Counted from the first letter of the stretch, positions 44,508 to 54,519 are shown. The stretch: DNA of 64,000 nt from Flavobacterium galactosidilyticum (GCF_020911945.1 NZ_CP087135.1:2096001-2160000); one strand, 5' to 3'. The notes: generated by a model from the letters alone, not told the origin. Numbers and translations are program-made.

Positions 44508-47500
44508 TTATATTGTTACTTTTTTAATTGTTATTTTACTTGAACCCATTTTTTTGATGGAAAAGAATTCCTTATTGTTTGGAGTTACAACAATTTCATC
44601 ATATTTAAGATTTTCTAATAGATTTTTAAACACTATTAGTTCCACAAATTTTCCTTTTAAATCATTTAATGATGGGCTAAATCCTTTTTGAATAAAATGA
44701 AGCATTTCATATAAATCTAAAGAAATGGTTAAGCTAATATGTTTGTGCTTTTTATGCCTAAAAATTAAACTATCCGCTTCATACTCTATGTATTTTGTGA
44801 GATGCTCTGATTTATTTACAAATAAATCAAATTCTTCTAATGGGAAGAGTTTGAAAGATTTTCCATAAAGATCTTTAATTTCAGTTGAAGCTAATACTAA
44901 ATTTTTCTCATCTAAATCTTGATTGTTACAACCTTCATTTAAAGAAACCGCACGAGATATCGATTTTTTTATAGAATCATCTAATTCTGATTTGCTCAAA
45001 ACGTTGACGAAATCATAAACTGATTTATATGGCAATCTTAATAAGTAGCCGGGTTTACCTAATTCAACATTTTTATTTTCACCATCATTACTTTTATGTA
45101 TTGTATTTATCTTGCCAAAGAATTTACCTTCATAGAATTGGTGTCTAACAAATACTTTTTGTCTGTTTCTTATTCTTTCAATATACTCATCACTTTGGTC
45201 ATAAGCAGCCTTATAGTTTTTTGCTTCATTGAAAATTTCTAAAAAATCAAAATTCCTTTCTTCAAATAGCAAATAATCTTTATGGTAATGTTTGTTAAAA
45301 AATAATTCTCTGTCTAAATTAGGAATCGCTACTTCACCAATATCTGTTTCCCTTATTAATTTAATAAGACGGTCTTTGTTTCCCGAATCTATTATTTTAG
45401 GGTTAGAAATATTGAAATAATAATATTGCCATAAACTTTCAATTTCATTTTTATTGTTTTCTACTAATTCCGGAATGTCTTCACAAGCGACATCTCTAGT
45501 TAAAAGAAAAGCGATAAAAGATCTTATATCACGCATAGTAATATGTAATTCTCTTTTTAAGCTGACAGTTCTCAAGAGCCATTCTAACCTGTTTATAACT
45601 GAATCTCCAGAAATATCATCATTTAAGGTCTTTACATTGTAATTAATAAAACATGAATTAGCTAAATCACAACCTTCACAATTTCTCCAAAGTTCTTTTC
45701 TTGTGAGTTGTTTGACTTGTTTTTTAAACAAACTTCCAATTGCATCATTATCTGAAACAACAGAACGGAGATTAAGATTTATAACTAAAATACCTTCTGG
45801 AAGGTCAACATTACCCTCTTCATAAAAATAATCTTCAATGCTTTTTGATAATTTTTTATGTTTTGTAGAAGTTGTCAAAAATTCTACTAAACGACCTTCG
45901 TTGATTGCTATTATTCTTCCTTCAGGAGCTCTGTTGTAATTTAAAAGATTTTCGAATGGATTAAAAAACTTCTCTAAAACTGCTGTGTTATCAATATCTT
46001 TTTCGTCTTGAGATCCATCATAATTACTTTCATAATTAACACCATTTATCATGAAACGTGCCCCATTATTATGTTCAAAATGGTGGATATTTTTTACTGA
46101 TGGATTTTGCTCAATTTTTTTTACGAAAGCTGTTTTACCATCACCTGCATTTCCTGTAATAATTACTAGTTTATATTTACCATCAATTATTGCTGGCAAA
46201 AGCGTTTTATCAAGTTTTGTTGGAGTATAGGTTTCATCATCTAATTCACTTGTTTTGATATTTACTCTAGTACCAAAATTTCCATATTTTGATTGACTAT
46301 ACAATGAATTGACATAATCAACCATGTTTATTCCTTCGACTGAAATTTTATGCGACTTGATTTTGTCTTTGTTTTTATCAAACAAATCTTTAATTGCATT
46401 ATAAACTCTATCGACATTGCCAGGATTAAAATTACGGGCACCACCATTCCAAAAGACTTCATTGATAATCATTTCATCATCTACCTTTAGGACTAACTTA
46501 ATTTTTTCTCCTAAGTCAATAGACGTTTTGTATTTTTCAATATTATCTTTAAATCTTTCAAGTGCGTTTTGTATGGCAGCATGTAAGTCAACATAGGTAT
46601 TATTACTATTGTGTAATTTTAAATTGAATGACGGTGATTGTATTATTGAAATTTGGGTATGATATAATTTGTTTCTTGAACTAGCTTCCTTTGTATTTGG
46701 AATAATTTCTTCTAATAAATTTGACTCTAAATTTTTGAGAGCTGAAAGCATTTCTTCAGCTGTTTTAAATCTATCTTCCGTATTGGTTTCAATTGCTTTT
46801 GAAATGAAGTTTGAAAATTCATTTGAAATACGAGGTTCAATTGATTTTGGAGTATTGGCTTTCCTATCTCGTATAGGCATTTTATTGGGATGCCAAGGAT
46901 ATTGTTTACAAATTAACTCAAATAAAGTAACACCTAAAGCAAACAAATCAGCGGATAAATCCCAGTTTACTTTATAATTACTTTCTATTAAATCAGGAGC
47001 TAAATATGGGTTTGTACCTACAAAATCTTTGTTTTGATTCATAGTTGAAGCTACATTAAAATCAATCAACACAAAACGTTCACCATTATCCCAAATGATG
47101 TTTTGCGGTTTAATATCCCTATGAATTATTGGTTTTTCTCTGTTTTGCATCGCAACTAATGCGGAAAGAATATCTACGCCAACATTATACGCTTGATGTA
47201 TTGGTAGACTTATATCTGTTGAAGTATATTGTCTTAGATTCTCTCCTTCTAAGTATTCCATCAATGTGTAAAATTGACCGGAAGGTGTTTCACCATTCCA
47301 CTTAAATTTGACAATATTTTGATGGTTTAATTCGATTAAAGCTGCGTATTCATCTTTTACAGAATTTACATTTACACTATCGTTAAAAAGTTTCAGCGTA
47401 TAAAAATTATCTTGCAAGCGATGCTTTACCTTAAAAACTTTAGAATATCCACCTTTGCCTAAAACTTTATGTATTGCAAAATCGCCAATTGTATCTCCTT

Positions 47501-48980
47501 CTTTAATTTCTTCAAAAGATATTATTTTCGATGGCTCGTTTTTTTCCTCATCCTTTTTACTTTTAGTTGTATTTAAAGATATAGCATTGTCAATTATCTC
47601 TTGTAGTTTTTCAATACTTTCAATACGCAGAAACTCATCTGTAATTATAGTCTTAGAACAAATCTCGTCAATCCATTTAGGAAGATTAGTGTTTACATGA
47701 GATGGCATTAGATTATCTGGTAATTTACCTCCTAAATTATTTAACTCAAAAGGTGAGGAAAAAGGCTCTTTGTCTGTAAATAACCAATAAATCAATACTC
47801 CTAAAGAATAAACGTCTGAGGCAATAGAAGCATCACCAATAGTCAATTCTAATGGATGATAGGCAGTTGCATTACTTTGATTTATGGTTGGCATAACCGT
47901 ATAACCTTCATCTGAATGGTCCATAAAATATGACTTACCAAAGTTTCCTAAATAAGCATATCCACTGTTTAAATAAATGTTGTCTGGATTGATGTCTCTA
48001 TGGAAAATATTTTCTTTATGTGCTTCTTTTAAAGCCACCATTACGTTTTTGATAATATCAACCTTTTCTTTGAACGTAAATGTTTTAATTCGAGATTCAG
48101 AACGCAAAGAGTTTTCGTCCATGAGATCTGATATTTCGTAGAATAAATGGTTTTCCTCATCAATTCTAAAATCAACGTTTAAAATAAAAGGTTTTCCTTT
48201 TATATTTTTGAGTGCGTTGTATTGGTTTTTAATTTTGTCTTCTCTATTTTTTAATTCCTTAGGAGACAAACCAACCACCTGCATAGCGTACTCTTTTATT
48301 CTTCTGTTTGATGATGTCGATCCGATTTGCTTCGCCAAGTATTCTACAAAATTGTTTTCTTGATGAAGTATTTTGATAATTTCAAATTCATATATGCGTT
48401 TCTTTTCTTCTGCTCTTTTTTGATTTTGCTGACCTGTTAGATAATTAAGAATTGGCTTTTGAATGTCTTCAATTGCATCTTCACTTTTATTCAATTCACC
48501 GGCATCTGTAATAAAATTGATTAACCTTTTATTTAGTTGAAAGGTTAGTTTATCGTCTTCAGGAGTAATAATAGGAATGGTATAGTTATCATACGAAAGA
48601 GTAACGATATTTTGAACCCAAGCTCTTGCCCAAGATGGATTGAACTCTTTTAGCTTTGATGCTAAAATTGCCGATTTTTGCCGATTGGTTCTTAATGGAT
48701 TTCTACGAGGTTGGTCGTTTAAATACCAAGTATTATCATCTCCTTCAATACGACCACGCCAATCTTTATTTTCAATATTAAAAATCGCATGTGGTGCAAT
48801 TACAATTAGATCATATTCCCAATATTGAGTAAGATTATTTTTTGTGTTTGTAGAAATTAATTCAACATTAGGAATTAAAAAGAAATCATCTGGAAGATTG
48901 ACTTCTAAAAAATCCATTAGTTTTTTTTCTCCAGCGTTTACTACACTATCAAAATAGGTGGGTTTAACTATTATTGCCAT
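44508..48980 (-). CDS. mad6: MAD6-like NERD nuclease-protein kinase-P-loop fusion
   Basis: This 1490-residue protein has an N-terminal NERD nuclease-like domain (D57, E70, K72 in YDLIVI...FNIENKDW). Next comes a first kinase-like domain with HRDINPDN but GNFG in place of DFG (about 265-465, probably a pseudokinase). A second, better kinase domain follows: LGKGGYSKVF near 505-515, HRDIKPQN near 618 and IDFN in place of DFG near 640. A C-terminal P-loop ATPase has TGNAGDGKTAF (about 936-946), a DptF-like motif. A cysteine set (CEGCDLANSCF) lies about 170 residues further on. This fits MADS kinase MAD6 and recalls PglW of BREX type 2. It likely senses unmodified or foreign DNA and signals by phosphorylation. 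Confidence 0.75.
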   Translation of the reverse strand: MAIIVKPTYFDSVVNAGEKKLMDFLEVNLPDDFFLIPNVELISTNTKNNLTQYWEYDLIVIAPHAIFNIENKDWRGRIEGDDNTWYLNDQPRRNPLRTNRQKSAILASKLKEFNPSWARAWVQNIVTLSYDNYTIPIITPEDDKLTFQLNKRLINFITDAGELNKSEDAIEDIQKPILNYLTGQQNQKRAEEKKRIYEFEIIKILHQENNFVEYLAKQIGSTSSNRRIKEYAMQVVGLSPKELKNREDKIKNQYNALKNIKGKPFILNVDFRIDEENHLFYEISDLMDENSLRSESRIKTFTFKEKVDIIKNVMVALKEAHKENIFHRDINPDNIYLNSGYAYLGNFGKSYFMDHSDEGYTVMPTINQSNATAYHPLELTIGDASIASDVYSLGVLIYWLFTDKEPFSSPFELNNLGGKLPDNLMPSHVNTNLPKWIDEICSKTIITDEFLRIESIEKLQEIIDNAISLNTTKSKKDEEKNEPSKIISFEEIKEGDTIGDFAIHKVLGKGGYSKVFKVKHRLQDNFYTLKLFNDSVNVNSVKDEYAALIELNHQNIVKFKWNGETPSGQFYTLMEYLEGENLRQYTSTDISLPIHQAYNVGVDILSALVAMQNREKPIIHRDIKPQNIIWDNGERFVLIDFNVASTMNQNKDFVGTNPYLAPDLIESNYKVNWDLSADLFALGVTLFELICKQYPWHPNKMPIRDRKANTPKSIEPRISNEFSNFISKAIETNTEDRFKTAEEMLSALKNLESNLLEEIIPNTKEASSRNKLYHTQISIIQSPSFNLKLHNSNNTYVDLHAAIQNALERFKDNIEKYKTSIDLGEKIKLVLKVDDEMIINEVFWNGGARNFNPGNVDRVYNAIKDLFDKNKDKIKSHKISVEGINMVDYVNSLYSQSKYGNFGTRVNIKTSELDDETYTPTKLDKTLLPAIIDGKYKLVIITGNAGDGKTAFVKKIEQNPSVKNIHHFEHNNGARFMINGVNYESNYDGSQDEKDIDNTAVLEKFFNPFENLLNYNRAPEGRIIAINEGRLVEFLTTSTKHKKLSKSIEDYFYEEGNVDLPEGILVINLNLRSVVSDNDAIGSLFKKQVKQLTRKELWRNCEGCDLANSCFINYNVKTLNDDISGDSVINRLEWLLRTVSLKRELHITMRDIRSFIAFLLTRDVACEDIPELVENNKNEIESLWQYYYFNISNPKIIDSGNKDRLIKLIRETDIGEVAIPNLDRELFFNKHYHKDYLLFEERNFDFLEIFNEAKNYKAAYDQSDEYIERIRNRQKVFVRHQFYEGKFFGKINTIHKSNDGENKNVELGKPGYLLRLPYKSVYDFVNVLSKSELDDSIKKSISRAVSLNEGCNNQDLDEKNLVLASTEIKDLYGKSFKLFPLEEFDLFVNKSEHLTKYIEYEADSLIFRHKKHKHISLTISLDLYEMLHFIQKGFSPSLNDLKGKFVELIVFKNLLENLKYDEIVVTPNNKEFFSIKKMGSSKITIKKVTI

Positions 48981-50320
48981 GCGTCTATTTCTTTTTCGAT
49001 TAAGTCTATTGCTTGGTTTTCTTGTAAAATTGCTTGGTTTATATTAGATAAATAAATCTCAATTTTAGTTTCAATTAAAAGAATTTTGTCCTTATCTAAA
49101 ATGGGAACTTTAATATCACCAATATATTCTTCATTTAAATGTAGAATTACAGACCCATAAGAGCCCGATACTAATGAATTAATACCAATATTAGATTTTA
49201 AAAATGCAAATAAATATTTATTGCTTACAGCAGAATTATCTTTAAGCACGATTCTAATTGCATCTTCAGATACTGCAAATCCTTCTATACAAGGTAATGA
49301 ATAGACCGTGTCACCTAGTGTTCCGCTTCTAGTAGTTAAAAGCCAACCTTCTTTAACAATGAAGCCTTTTGAAGCTTTCTCGCTTATGAATTTTTCGGTT
49401 TTTGTAGGATTTGCTTTTTGCATTTCAGAAGTTGATAAAAATGGGATGCCATTTTGAACATAATTTCTTTTTGATCTTGGCCCTATAAATATACCGCTCG
49501 TTAAATCCTTAAGTGTTACAAATTCAATATTTTGTTTATTTATAATATTTTCAACATTTGCAGAAACAACATTATAATTAGCGTCAAATCTTTTTTTATG
49601 ATCATTAATTTTATTTATACAAATATTAGAAGTAATATACCCACCAGATTTATATTTAATATCCATAAAATCAAACAATTCAAGACATTCCTTCAAATAT
49701 TGATTTGCTTCAACTCGCAGATTGGCTGAGTCTACAATTAATTGATGAAGTAATTGTTGCTTCTTTTCCTCCAATAATGGTACTGGAATAGCTTTAATCA
49801 TTTCTTCAGAAATATATGGTTGTACACCACCGGATGCTAATTTGTGGAAAAATGTATTACCATATTTAGATACTAAATAGGCATAAATATATCCTGATAT
49901 TTTTTTATCTTTTGCAGTAATTCTAATTATATTATCAGAACCCATTGCTTTTAATTCTTCATATTCTGAATTAATGTAAGAAGTTTGTCCAATTGCACCA
50001 ACCCGACCAGTTACAATCATTCCTTCTTTAAGCACAGATTTTTCGTCAAAACCATGTTTTTTTGAATTGAAATTACAATTTTCAAAAGGATTATTTTTTG
50101 AAATATCTGAATTGCTCAAATATGGATAACCTTTCTCTTTTGAAGTATAAATTCTTTTTGTACGTCCGGCAGTAAATATCTCAGAAGCTAAATTACCAAG
50201 AAAATCAAACTTCATTTTTTGAATTTTACTCGAATACAAAACTCCTTCAGATAAATGATAGGAACCATCAAACCTTAAAGAAGAATTAATTTCATTATAG
50301 TTTATTGTTGCGTATTTCAT
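48971..50320 (-). CDS. mad5: Type I specificity subunit HsdS (MAD5-like)
   Basis: This 449-residue protein has two target-recognition domains, each followed by a conserved segment: ASGGVQPYISEEMIKAIPVP (about 160-180) and SGSYGSVILHLNEEYIGDIK (about 385-405). Helical spacers follow each (LLEEKKQQLLHQLI and DKDKILLIETKIEI). It recognises a bipartite DNA sequence and directs the methyltransferase encoded just upstream. It abuts the hsdM stop and overlaps the kinase start by ten bases. Its genetic link to a kinase and not to an hsdR identifies it as part of the MADS-like operon. The HsdR at 5.5-9.0 kb could in theory use it, but nothing in the sequence shows this. Confidence 0.85.
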   Translation of the reverse strand: MKYATINYNEINSSLRFDGSYHLSEGVLYSSKIQKMKFDFLGNLASEIFTAGRTKRIYTSKEKGYPYLSNSDISKNNPFENCNFNSKKHGFDEKSVLKEGMIVTGRVGAIGQTSYINSEYEELKAMGSDNIIRITAKDKKISGYIYAYLVSKYGNTFFHKLASGGVQPYISEEMIKAIPVPLLEEKKQQLLHQLIVDSANLRVEANQYLKECLELFDFMDIKYKSGGYITSNICINKINDHKKRFDANYNVVSANVENIINKQNIEFVTLKDLTSGIFIGPRSKRNYVQNGIPFLSTSEMQKANPTKTEKFISEKASKGFIVKEGWLLTTRSGTLGDTVYSLPCIEGFAVSEDAIRIVLKDNSAVSNKYLFAFLKSNIGINSLVSGSYGSVILHLNEEYIGDIKVPILDKDKILLIETKIEIYLSNINQAILQENQAIDLIEKEIDAWQ

Positions 50321-52324
50321 CTAAAATCTATTTTTGAATTTAATAAATTCTTCCACAATTTTTGGTAAGTCATCATCTAAAAGTTTCTGTTTTTCCTTAC
50401 GTACTTTTACTTCTTTAATTTCGTCTTTATTTGTAATTACATATTTGTTTTCAACTGTATAAAGAATTTCAGCACCATCTTCGTCTCTAACATAAATAGG
50501 ATTTCCTCTTCGGTCTTTCCCTAATTTCTCTGCAATTGCCATAAACACATCATAATCTTCATCCGTTTCGCGCGCAATATTTTTAGTATTATCTGTTTTC
50601 TTTTCTAAAAACAACAAAGAGGATTGAACACCCACTTGAGGTAAAAAGGCCTCAACTGCTAAATCTACAGAAGCTAAAATTTTGAAATTTTCTAAAATCC
50701 ATTCTCTTACTGGTAAGGTGTTTGGATTTCCTAAAATACCATCGGGCAATACTATTGCCATTTTACCACCTGGTTTTAATAATTTGTAACAAGCTTCTAT
50801 GAATAGTACTTCCGGAGCATCTGAATATTTAGATAAAAAGAATTTAGCGGCAATTTCTTGCTCTACCTTTACTTTAGCACCAAATGGAGGATTAGTAAAA
50901 ATCATATCGAATTTACCGCGAGCATCATCAGTATAATTGTTATCGATGTCTTGCATTTTATCTAAGCTCTTTTTTATAGATGCTTTAATTTTTTCTAATT
51001 CGTTAGGATCTTCCCAGTTTGGGTAATCTAAAGAATTTACGTGAAAAATATTTGCGTGACCATCACCAGCCATCACCATGTTCATACGAGCTGCCTTTTT
51101 TAAATCTGGATCAAAATCAAAACCATAAATATTGGTTTCGGCATATTTACGAACTCTTTCATTTACTTCATAGGTATTGAATTTTTCAATTAGCAAAACC
51201 TCTTCCAAATCAGGATATAATTCTTTTGCAATTTGTTTCCTTACATGTTCTAATACCATAACTAAAAAACCTCCTGAACCACATGCCGGGTCCAAAACAC
51301 GAGTTTTTTCGTTAGGATTAAGCATTTCAACCATTGCTCTAACAATGTTTCTTGGTGTGAAAAATTGACCTGCTTCTTGTTTTAAAGTGTTGCTTACAAT
51401 AGTTTCATACGCCATTCCTTTTACATCGACAGTTGCATCTAGAAATGAATATTTAGCTAATTCACTAGCAATAAAAGCAATCCCTTTATCTGTAAGTGCT
51501 ATTGCTTCGTTTCCATCGAAAACATCTGAAAAGGTACTTTCACCTTTTAATTCTTCAAATATATCTTTTATACGTTTGGCGACACTTTTTCTTCCTTCAT
51601 CAGTATTTTTTTCTTTTATTCCAACCCAAAATTTTCTGCGGTATGATTCACCAGTTTCTATACAAATAAATCGTCTTTTTTCATCGTATAGTTTACAAAA
51701 GATAAGGTATAACAATTGCCAAAAGGCATCTTTTTTTCGCCCTTCATTGCCATAAATATAGTCGTGAGAACGTTTGAAAACCTTTATTAAAGAGTCATTT
51801 GCTGGTTTGCGGCTATGAGAACGGTCAGCACGATCAAGATCATCGATAGATTCACCATGTCCTGGAATATCTGCTAAATCAGAAAAGATAAAATCGAAAC
51901 CTAAAGTATCGTCTTCTTTTTGAAGGTATTTTAAATCATTGCCATTCGTCCAAAGACCGAAATCACAATTATCTAAAGCAGCTAGAGCATTCTCTAAAGT
52001 GATGGTAACACCTTTCTTTTTATCGTTTTCCTTTATTTTCTCATCTTGAACGACTGCGATTCTAATAATGTCTTCTTGATTTTGATTGGAATTTTCTTGA
52101 TAAACAACTACTTCAACTTTTTGTTTTTTTGTCTTAGCAGTGTCCGGATCTACGAATGTTATATTTATATCACGAGCAATGTTTTTTAAATCAAAACCAT
52201 ACTCTTCACTAAGCATACGGATTATAGATTGTATATTTTTTTCTTGTGAAGTTGCTTTTTTGGGTTTGTCTGTTAAAACACAAACTAATTGATTGTCTTC
52301 AATAATAATTTCTTCAGTTGCCAT
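50321..52324 (-). CDS. mad2: N6-adenine DNA methyltransferase HsdM (MAD2-like)
   Basis: About 667 residues from the ATG at 52324, eleven bases after the preceding stop; an ATG 48 bases upstream would overlap that gene by 37 bases and is less likely. The methyltransferase motifs are clear: AdoMet-binding motif I LDPACGSGGFLVM (about 340-352) and catalytic motif IV TNPPFGAK (about 474-481). An N-terminal region (about 1-120) contains the HsdM/type I R-subunit-like recognition fold. A helical HsdM_N-like stretch follows. It methylates adenine in the sequence set by HsdS and so marks self DNA. In MADS this activity corresponds to MAD2. Confidence 0.9.
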   Translation of the reverse strand: MATEEIIIEDNQLVCVLTDKPKKATSQEKNIQSIIRMLSEEYGFDLKNIARDINITFVDPDTAKTKKQKVEVVVYQENSNQNQEDIIRIAVVQDEKIKENDKKKGVTITLENALAALDNCDFGLWTNGNDLKYLQKEDDTLGFDFIFSDLADIPGHGESIDDLDRADRSHSRKPANDSLIKVFKRSHDYIYGNEGRKKDAFWQLLYLIFCKLYDEKRRFICIETGESYRRKFWVGIKEKNTDEGRKSVAKRIKDIFEELKGESTFSDVFDGNEAIALTDKGIAFIASELAKYSFLDATVDVKGMAYETIVSNTLKQEAGQFFTPRNIVRAMVEMLNPNEKTRVLDPACGSGGFLVMVLEHVRKQIAKELYPDLEEVLLIEKFNTYEVNERVRKYAETNIYGFDFDPDLKKAARMNMVMAGDGHANIFHVNSLDYPNWEDPNELEKIKASIKKSLDKMQDIDNNYTDDARGKFDMIFTNPPFGAKVKVEQEIAAKFFLSKYSDAPEVLFIEACYKLLKPGGKMAIVLPDGILGNPNTLPVREWILENFKILASVDLAVEAFLPQVGVQSSLLFLEKKTDNTKNIARETDEDYDVFMAIAEKLGKDRRGNPIYVRDEDGAEILYTVENKYVITNKDEIKEVKVRKEKQKLLDDDLPKIVEEFIKFKNRF

Positions 52325-52335
52325 ATTTAGTTTTG

Positions 52336-53184
52336 TTATTTTTTTAATTGATTTACGATTATTTGAATACATTCATATAATTCATCGAATTGTAAACCTG
52401 TGTGTGTTTCTATCATTTGATTTAAAAGTACGCTCCCTTCTTTCTTTTCTAGTTCAACATTTAGCGTGGCAATTAAAAAATCTAGAAGCTTTGCATTATC
52501 TTTAACTAACTCTTTTAGATCAATTCCTATTAAACTTGAACTAGCTTTAAGTTCAGTATAATTTTCAATATCATATACTTGATCATAATATTCTGTTGCT
52601 GCTCTTTCATCATTAATATTTAAATAGTTCTTCATAATGAAGACTAAGTCATCAGCATCTTTATTTACTTTTTGATTTCGGTCTCTCCAGGCAACAATTT
52701 TTAAAAGGAAGATGCCTATTAGGTTTACTACATCAAATTCAATTTCATCATCTAATGTTACAGAAACAGTTGCTTTTTGAACTTCATTAAAGCCTAATAC
52801 AGTCATTGCGAAGTCTTGGTCTGGAGGCCAATAGATTTTATCATTTTCCTCCATTATATCTCCATACGGAACAATATCTAATTCAAATTTATCCAAATAT
52901 AAAAACCTTTGTTTTTGATTTTTATCCTTAGAAAAATTATCAAGTTTAGTAAGTTCTTCTGAAATTTCTTTGAACTTTTCCCATTTATCAATAGTAATTG
53001 CAATATCAATATCTTGAGTTCTTCTTCCTGATTGCTCACCATTTATTTCTAAAATAATATCTCTTGCTGTTGCACCTATAACAAAAAATTTAACTCCTTC
53101 TTTTTCAAAAAAAGGAATTAATTCTTCGAGTAAAGGCTTCAATAATGGATGCTCTATTTTTTCGCTACTTATTTTATAACTCAT
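52336..53184 (-). CDS. AbiEii/AbiGii-like nucleotidyltransferase
   Basis: This 282-residue protein has the nucleotidyltransferase pattern FFVIGATARDI (33-43) followed by RRTQDIDIAI (54-63, acidic pair D58/D60) and a later acidic residue in FELDIVPYG (about 103-111). This matches the AbiEii toxin family of type IV-style toxin-antitoxin systems, which transfer nucleotides to a target such as tRNA. It overlaps the upstream AbiEi-like gene by eleven bases and sits eleven bases before hsdM, so an AbiE-type pair appears built into the head of the MADS-like operon. Whether it is still a toxin or now serves signalling within the system is not known. Confidence 0.75.
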   Translation of the reverse strand: MSYKISSEKIEHPLLKPLLEELIPFFEKEGVKFFVIGATARDIILEINGEQSGRRTQDIDIAITIDKWEKFKEISEELTKLDNFSKDKNQKQRFLYLDKFELDIVPYGDIMEENDKIYWPPDQDFAMTVLGFNEVQKATVSVTLDDEIEFDVVNLIGIFLLKIVAWRDRNQKVNKDADDLVFIMKNYLNINDERAATEYYDQVYDIENYTELKASSSLIGIDLKELVKDNAKLLDFLIATLNVELEKKEGSVLLNQMIETHTGLQFDELYECIQIIVNQLKK

Positions 53185-54169
53185 TTTCTAATATCATTTT
53201 AGCAGCTTCTATATTTCTACTGTTATTTGTTCCCATTAAATCGGCATAAACAACCAGAGATGGTGCCAGATTATTATTAATTTTTGATAAACTTTCTAAC
53301 CAACAAGTATTATAAATCTTAACATTACCGTTGTTATCAGGGATTAATTTTAACTCTTTGCCTAAATTTGTTAATTCCTCGTTTGAATAAATCGTATATT
53401 CCAGAGGTTTAAGGTAGTTTGTTATTTTTTCAGCAGCAGGTTCACCTCCGAAAAATATATTATTGTTTTTATTATTATTTACGGATAACCGTAATTGTTC
53501 AATATTTATAGCTTTATATGCTTTTCTAAACAATCTAGGCTTTAAGGTTTCATTGTACGCAATAAACCATCTTTCTATAAGTTCATCAATATTTTTAAGG
53601 ATTCTTTTTTCTTTTGATTTTAAGATATAATTATTATTCTCTAATTCTTTCATTATTTGACTCACAGAACCTAACGCAATATTAGATTGATCAGCCAATG
53701 CTCTGTATGAAAAATCAAGAGATTCTTTATTAGTAATTAACAATAATATCAATTTCAAACCAGCTTCTTGAAATACTCTAGCTTGATTAACATTTTTAGG
53801 TTTGATATGTTTTTTTCCTTCAATAATTATCTTTAAATCTTTTGTGTTTATATAACAATTTCCTGCTACATCTAAATAATTGATTTTGTTTTCAATTAAT
53901 GAATCTGCGACATCTTTTGCTATATATTCACCAACAAAAAGTGTGTTTTTATTGTTTATTATTGAATTCCTAAATTCATTTATTTGATTAATTATTATGC
54001 TCAAATTAGAATTTCTGGCGTTTTTCTTAGCTATACAATAAAACGTTTGATCATTGATTTGTATAACAGCGTCATAAGGCTTTCTGTTACTATCAATAGT
54101 AATTTCAGACTTTATAAGTTCTTGTAAATTAGAGAAGGCTTCGTAGACAAAATCATTATCCTTATACAT
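53174..54169 (-). CDS. AbiEi-like HTH regulator/antitoxin (MAD1-like)
   Basis: About 331 residues from the ATG at 54169; an in-frame TTG nine bases upstream is less likely. A winged helix-turn-helix (FSYRALADQSNIALGSVSQI then MKELENNNYILKSKE, about 155-190) lies between an N-terminal region of unclear fold and a C-terminal AbiEi-like domain. AbiEi-type antitoxins repress their own operon and neutralise AbiEii. In MADS the first gene (MAD1) is also a helix-turn-helix protein, so the two names may describe the same role. Two palindromes lie 20-55 bases upstream and are likely its operators. It is the first gene of the long operon. Confidence 0.72.
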   Translation of the reverse strand: MYKDNDFVYEAFSNLQELIKSEITIDSNRKPYDAVIQINDQTFYCIAKKNARNSNLSIIINQINEFRNSIINNKNTLFVGEYIAKDVADSLIENKINYLDVAGNCYINTKDLKIIIEGKKHIKPKNVNQARVFQEAGLKLILLLITNKESLDFSYRALADQSNIALGSVSQIMKELENNNYILKSKEKRILKNIDELIERWFIAYNETLKPRLFRKAYKAINIEQLRLSVNNNKNNNIFFGGEPAAEKITNYLKPLEYTIYSNEELTNLGKELKLIPDNNGNVKIYNTCWLESLSKINNNLAPSLVVYADLMGTNNSRNIEAAKMILENEL

Positions 54170-54189
54170 AGTGTTCAATATTTATTAAT

Positions 54190-54223
54190 GTTCATTGACA
54201 ATGAACGTTCAAATATAATGAAC
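54190..54223. promoter_or_regulatory. Tandem palindromic operators upstream of the MADS-like operon
   Basis: GTTCATT-GAC-AATGAAC (54190-54206, perfect) is followed at once by GTTCA-N7-TGAAC (54207-54223). Both share the GTTCA half-site. They lie just upstream of the first gene (start 54169), exactly where an AbiEi-type autorepressor would bind. The gap 54224-54531 shows no gene. Confidence 0.7.
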
Positions 54224-54519
54224 ATAATATTAACAAAAAAATTATTCTATGAAAAAAAACAACTTCAAATGTATTTAATATTAAAAAGGCAAGGAGGGTA
54301 AGGTAATTTGGGATAAAAGATTTTTTATTATTTTAAAAAATAAAAAACAGATTTATGTGGCTTTTCTGGCGCAAAGTGGAACTGCAACTTTATCGTTTTG
54401 CATTATTGTAGTCTTATGCTACCCGATTGTTTGAAATGGAAAAAAATAAAAAATGTTTGTTGTGTTTTTTGGTTACCCTGCCTGCCCTTTGAATTTAGTG
54501 CAAAATGGTAGAAAGAAAA

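Noticed and set aside
36816..54178. BREX type 2 (Pgl) or DISARM for the large operon
   Set aside because: The kinase recalls PglW, but there is no PglZ phosphatase or PglX-type methyltransferase, and no DrmA/B/C genes; HsdM/HsdS plus a HerA-like motor fits MADS better.
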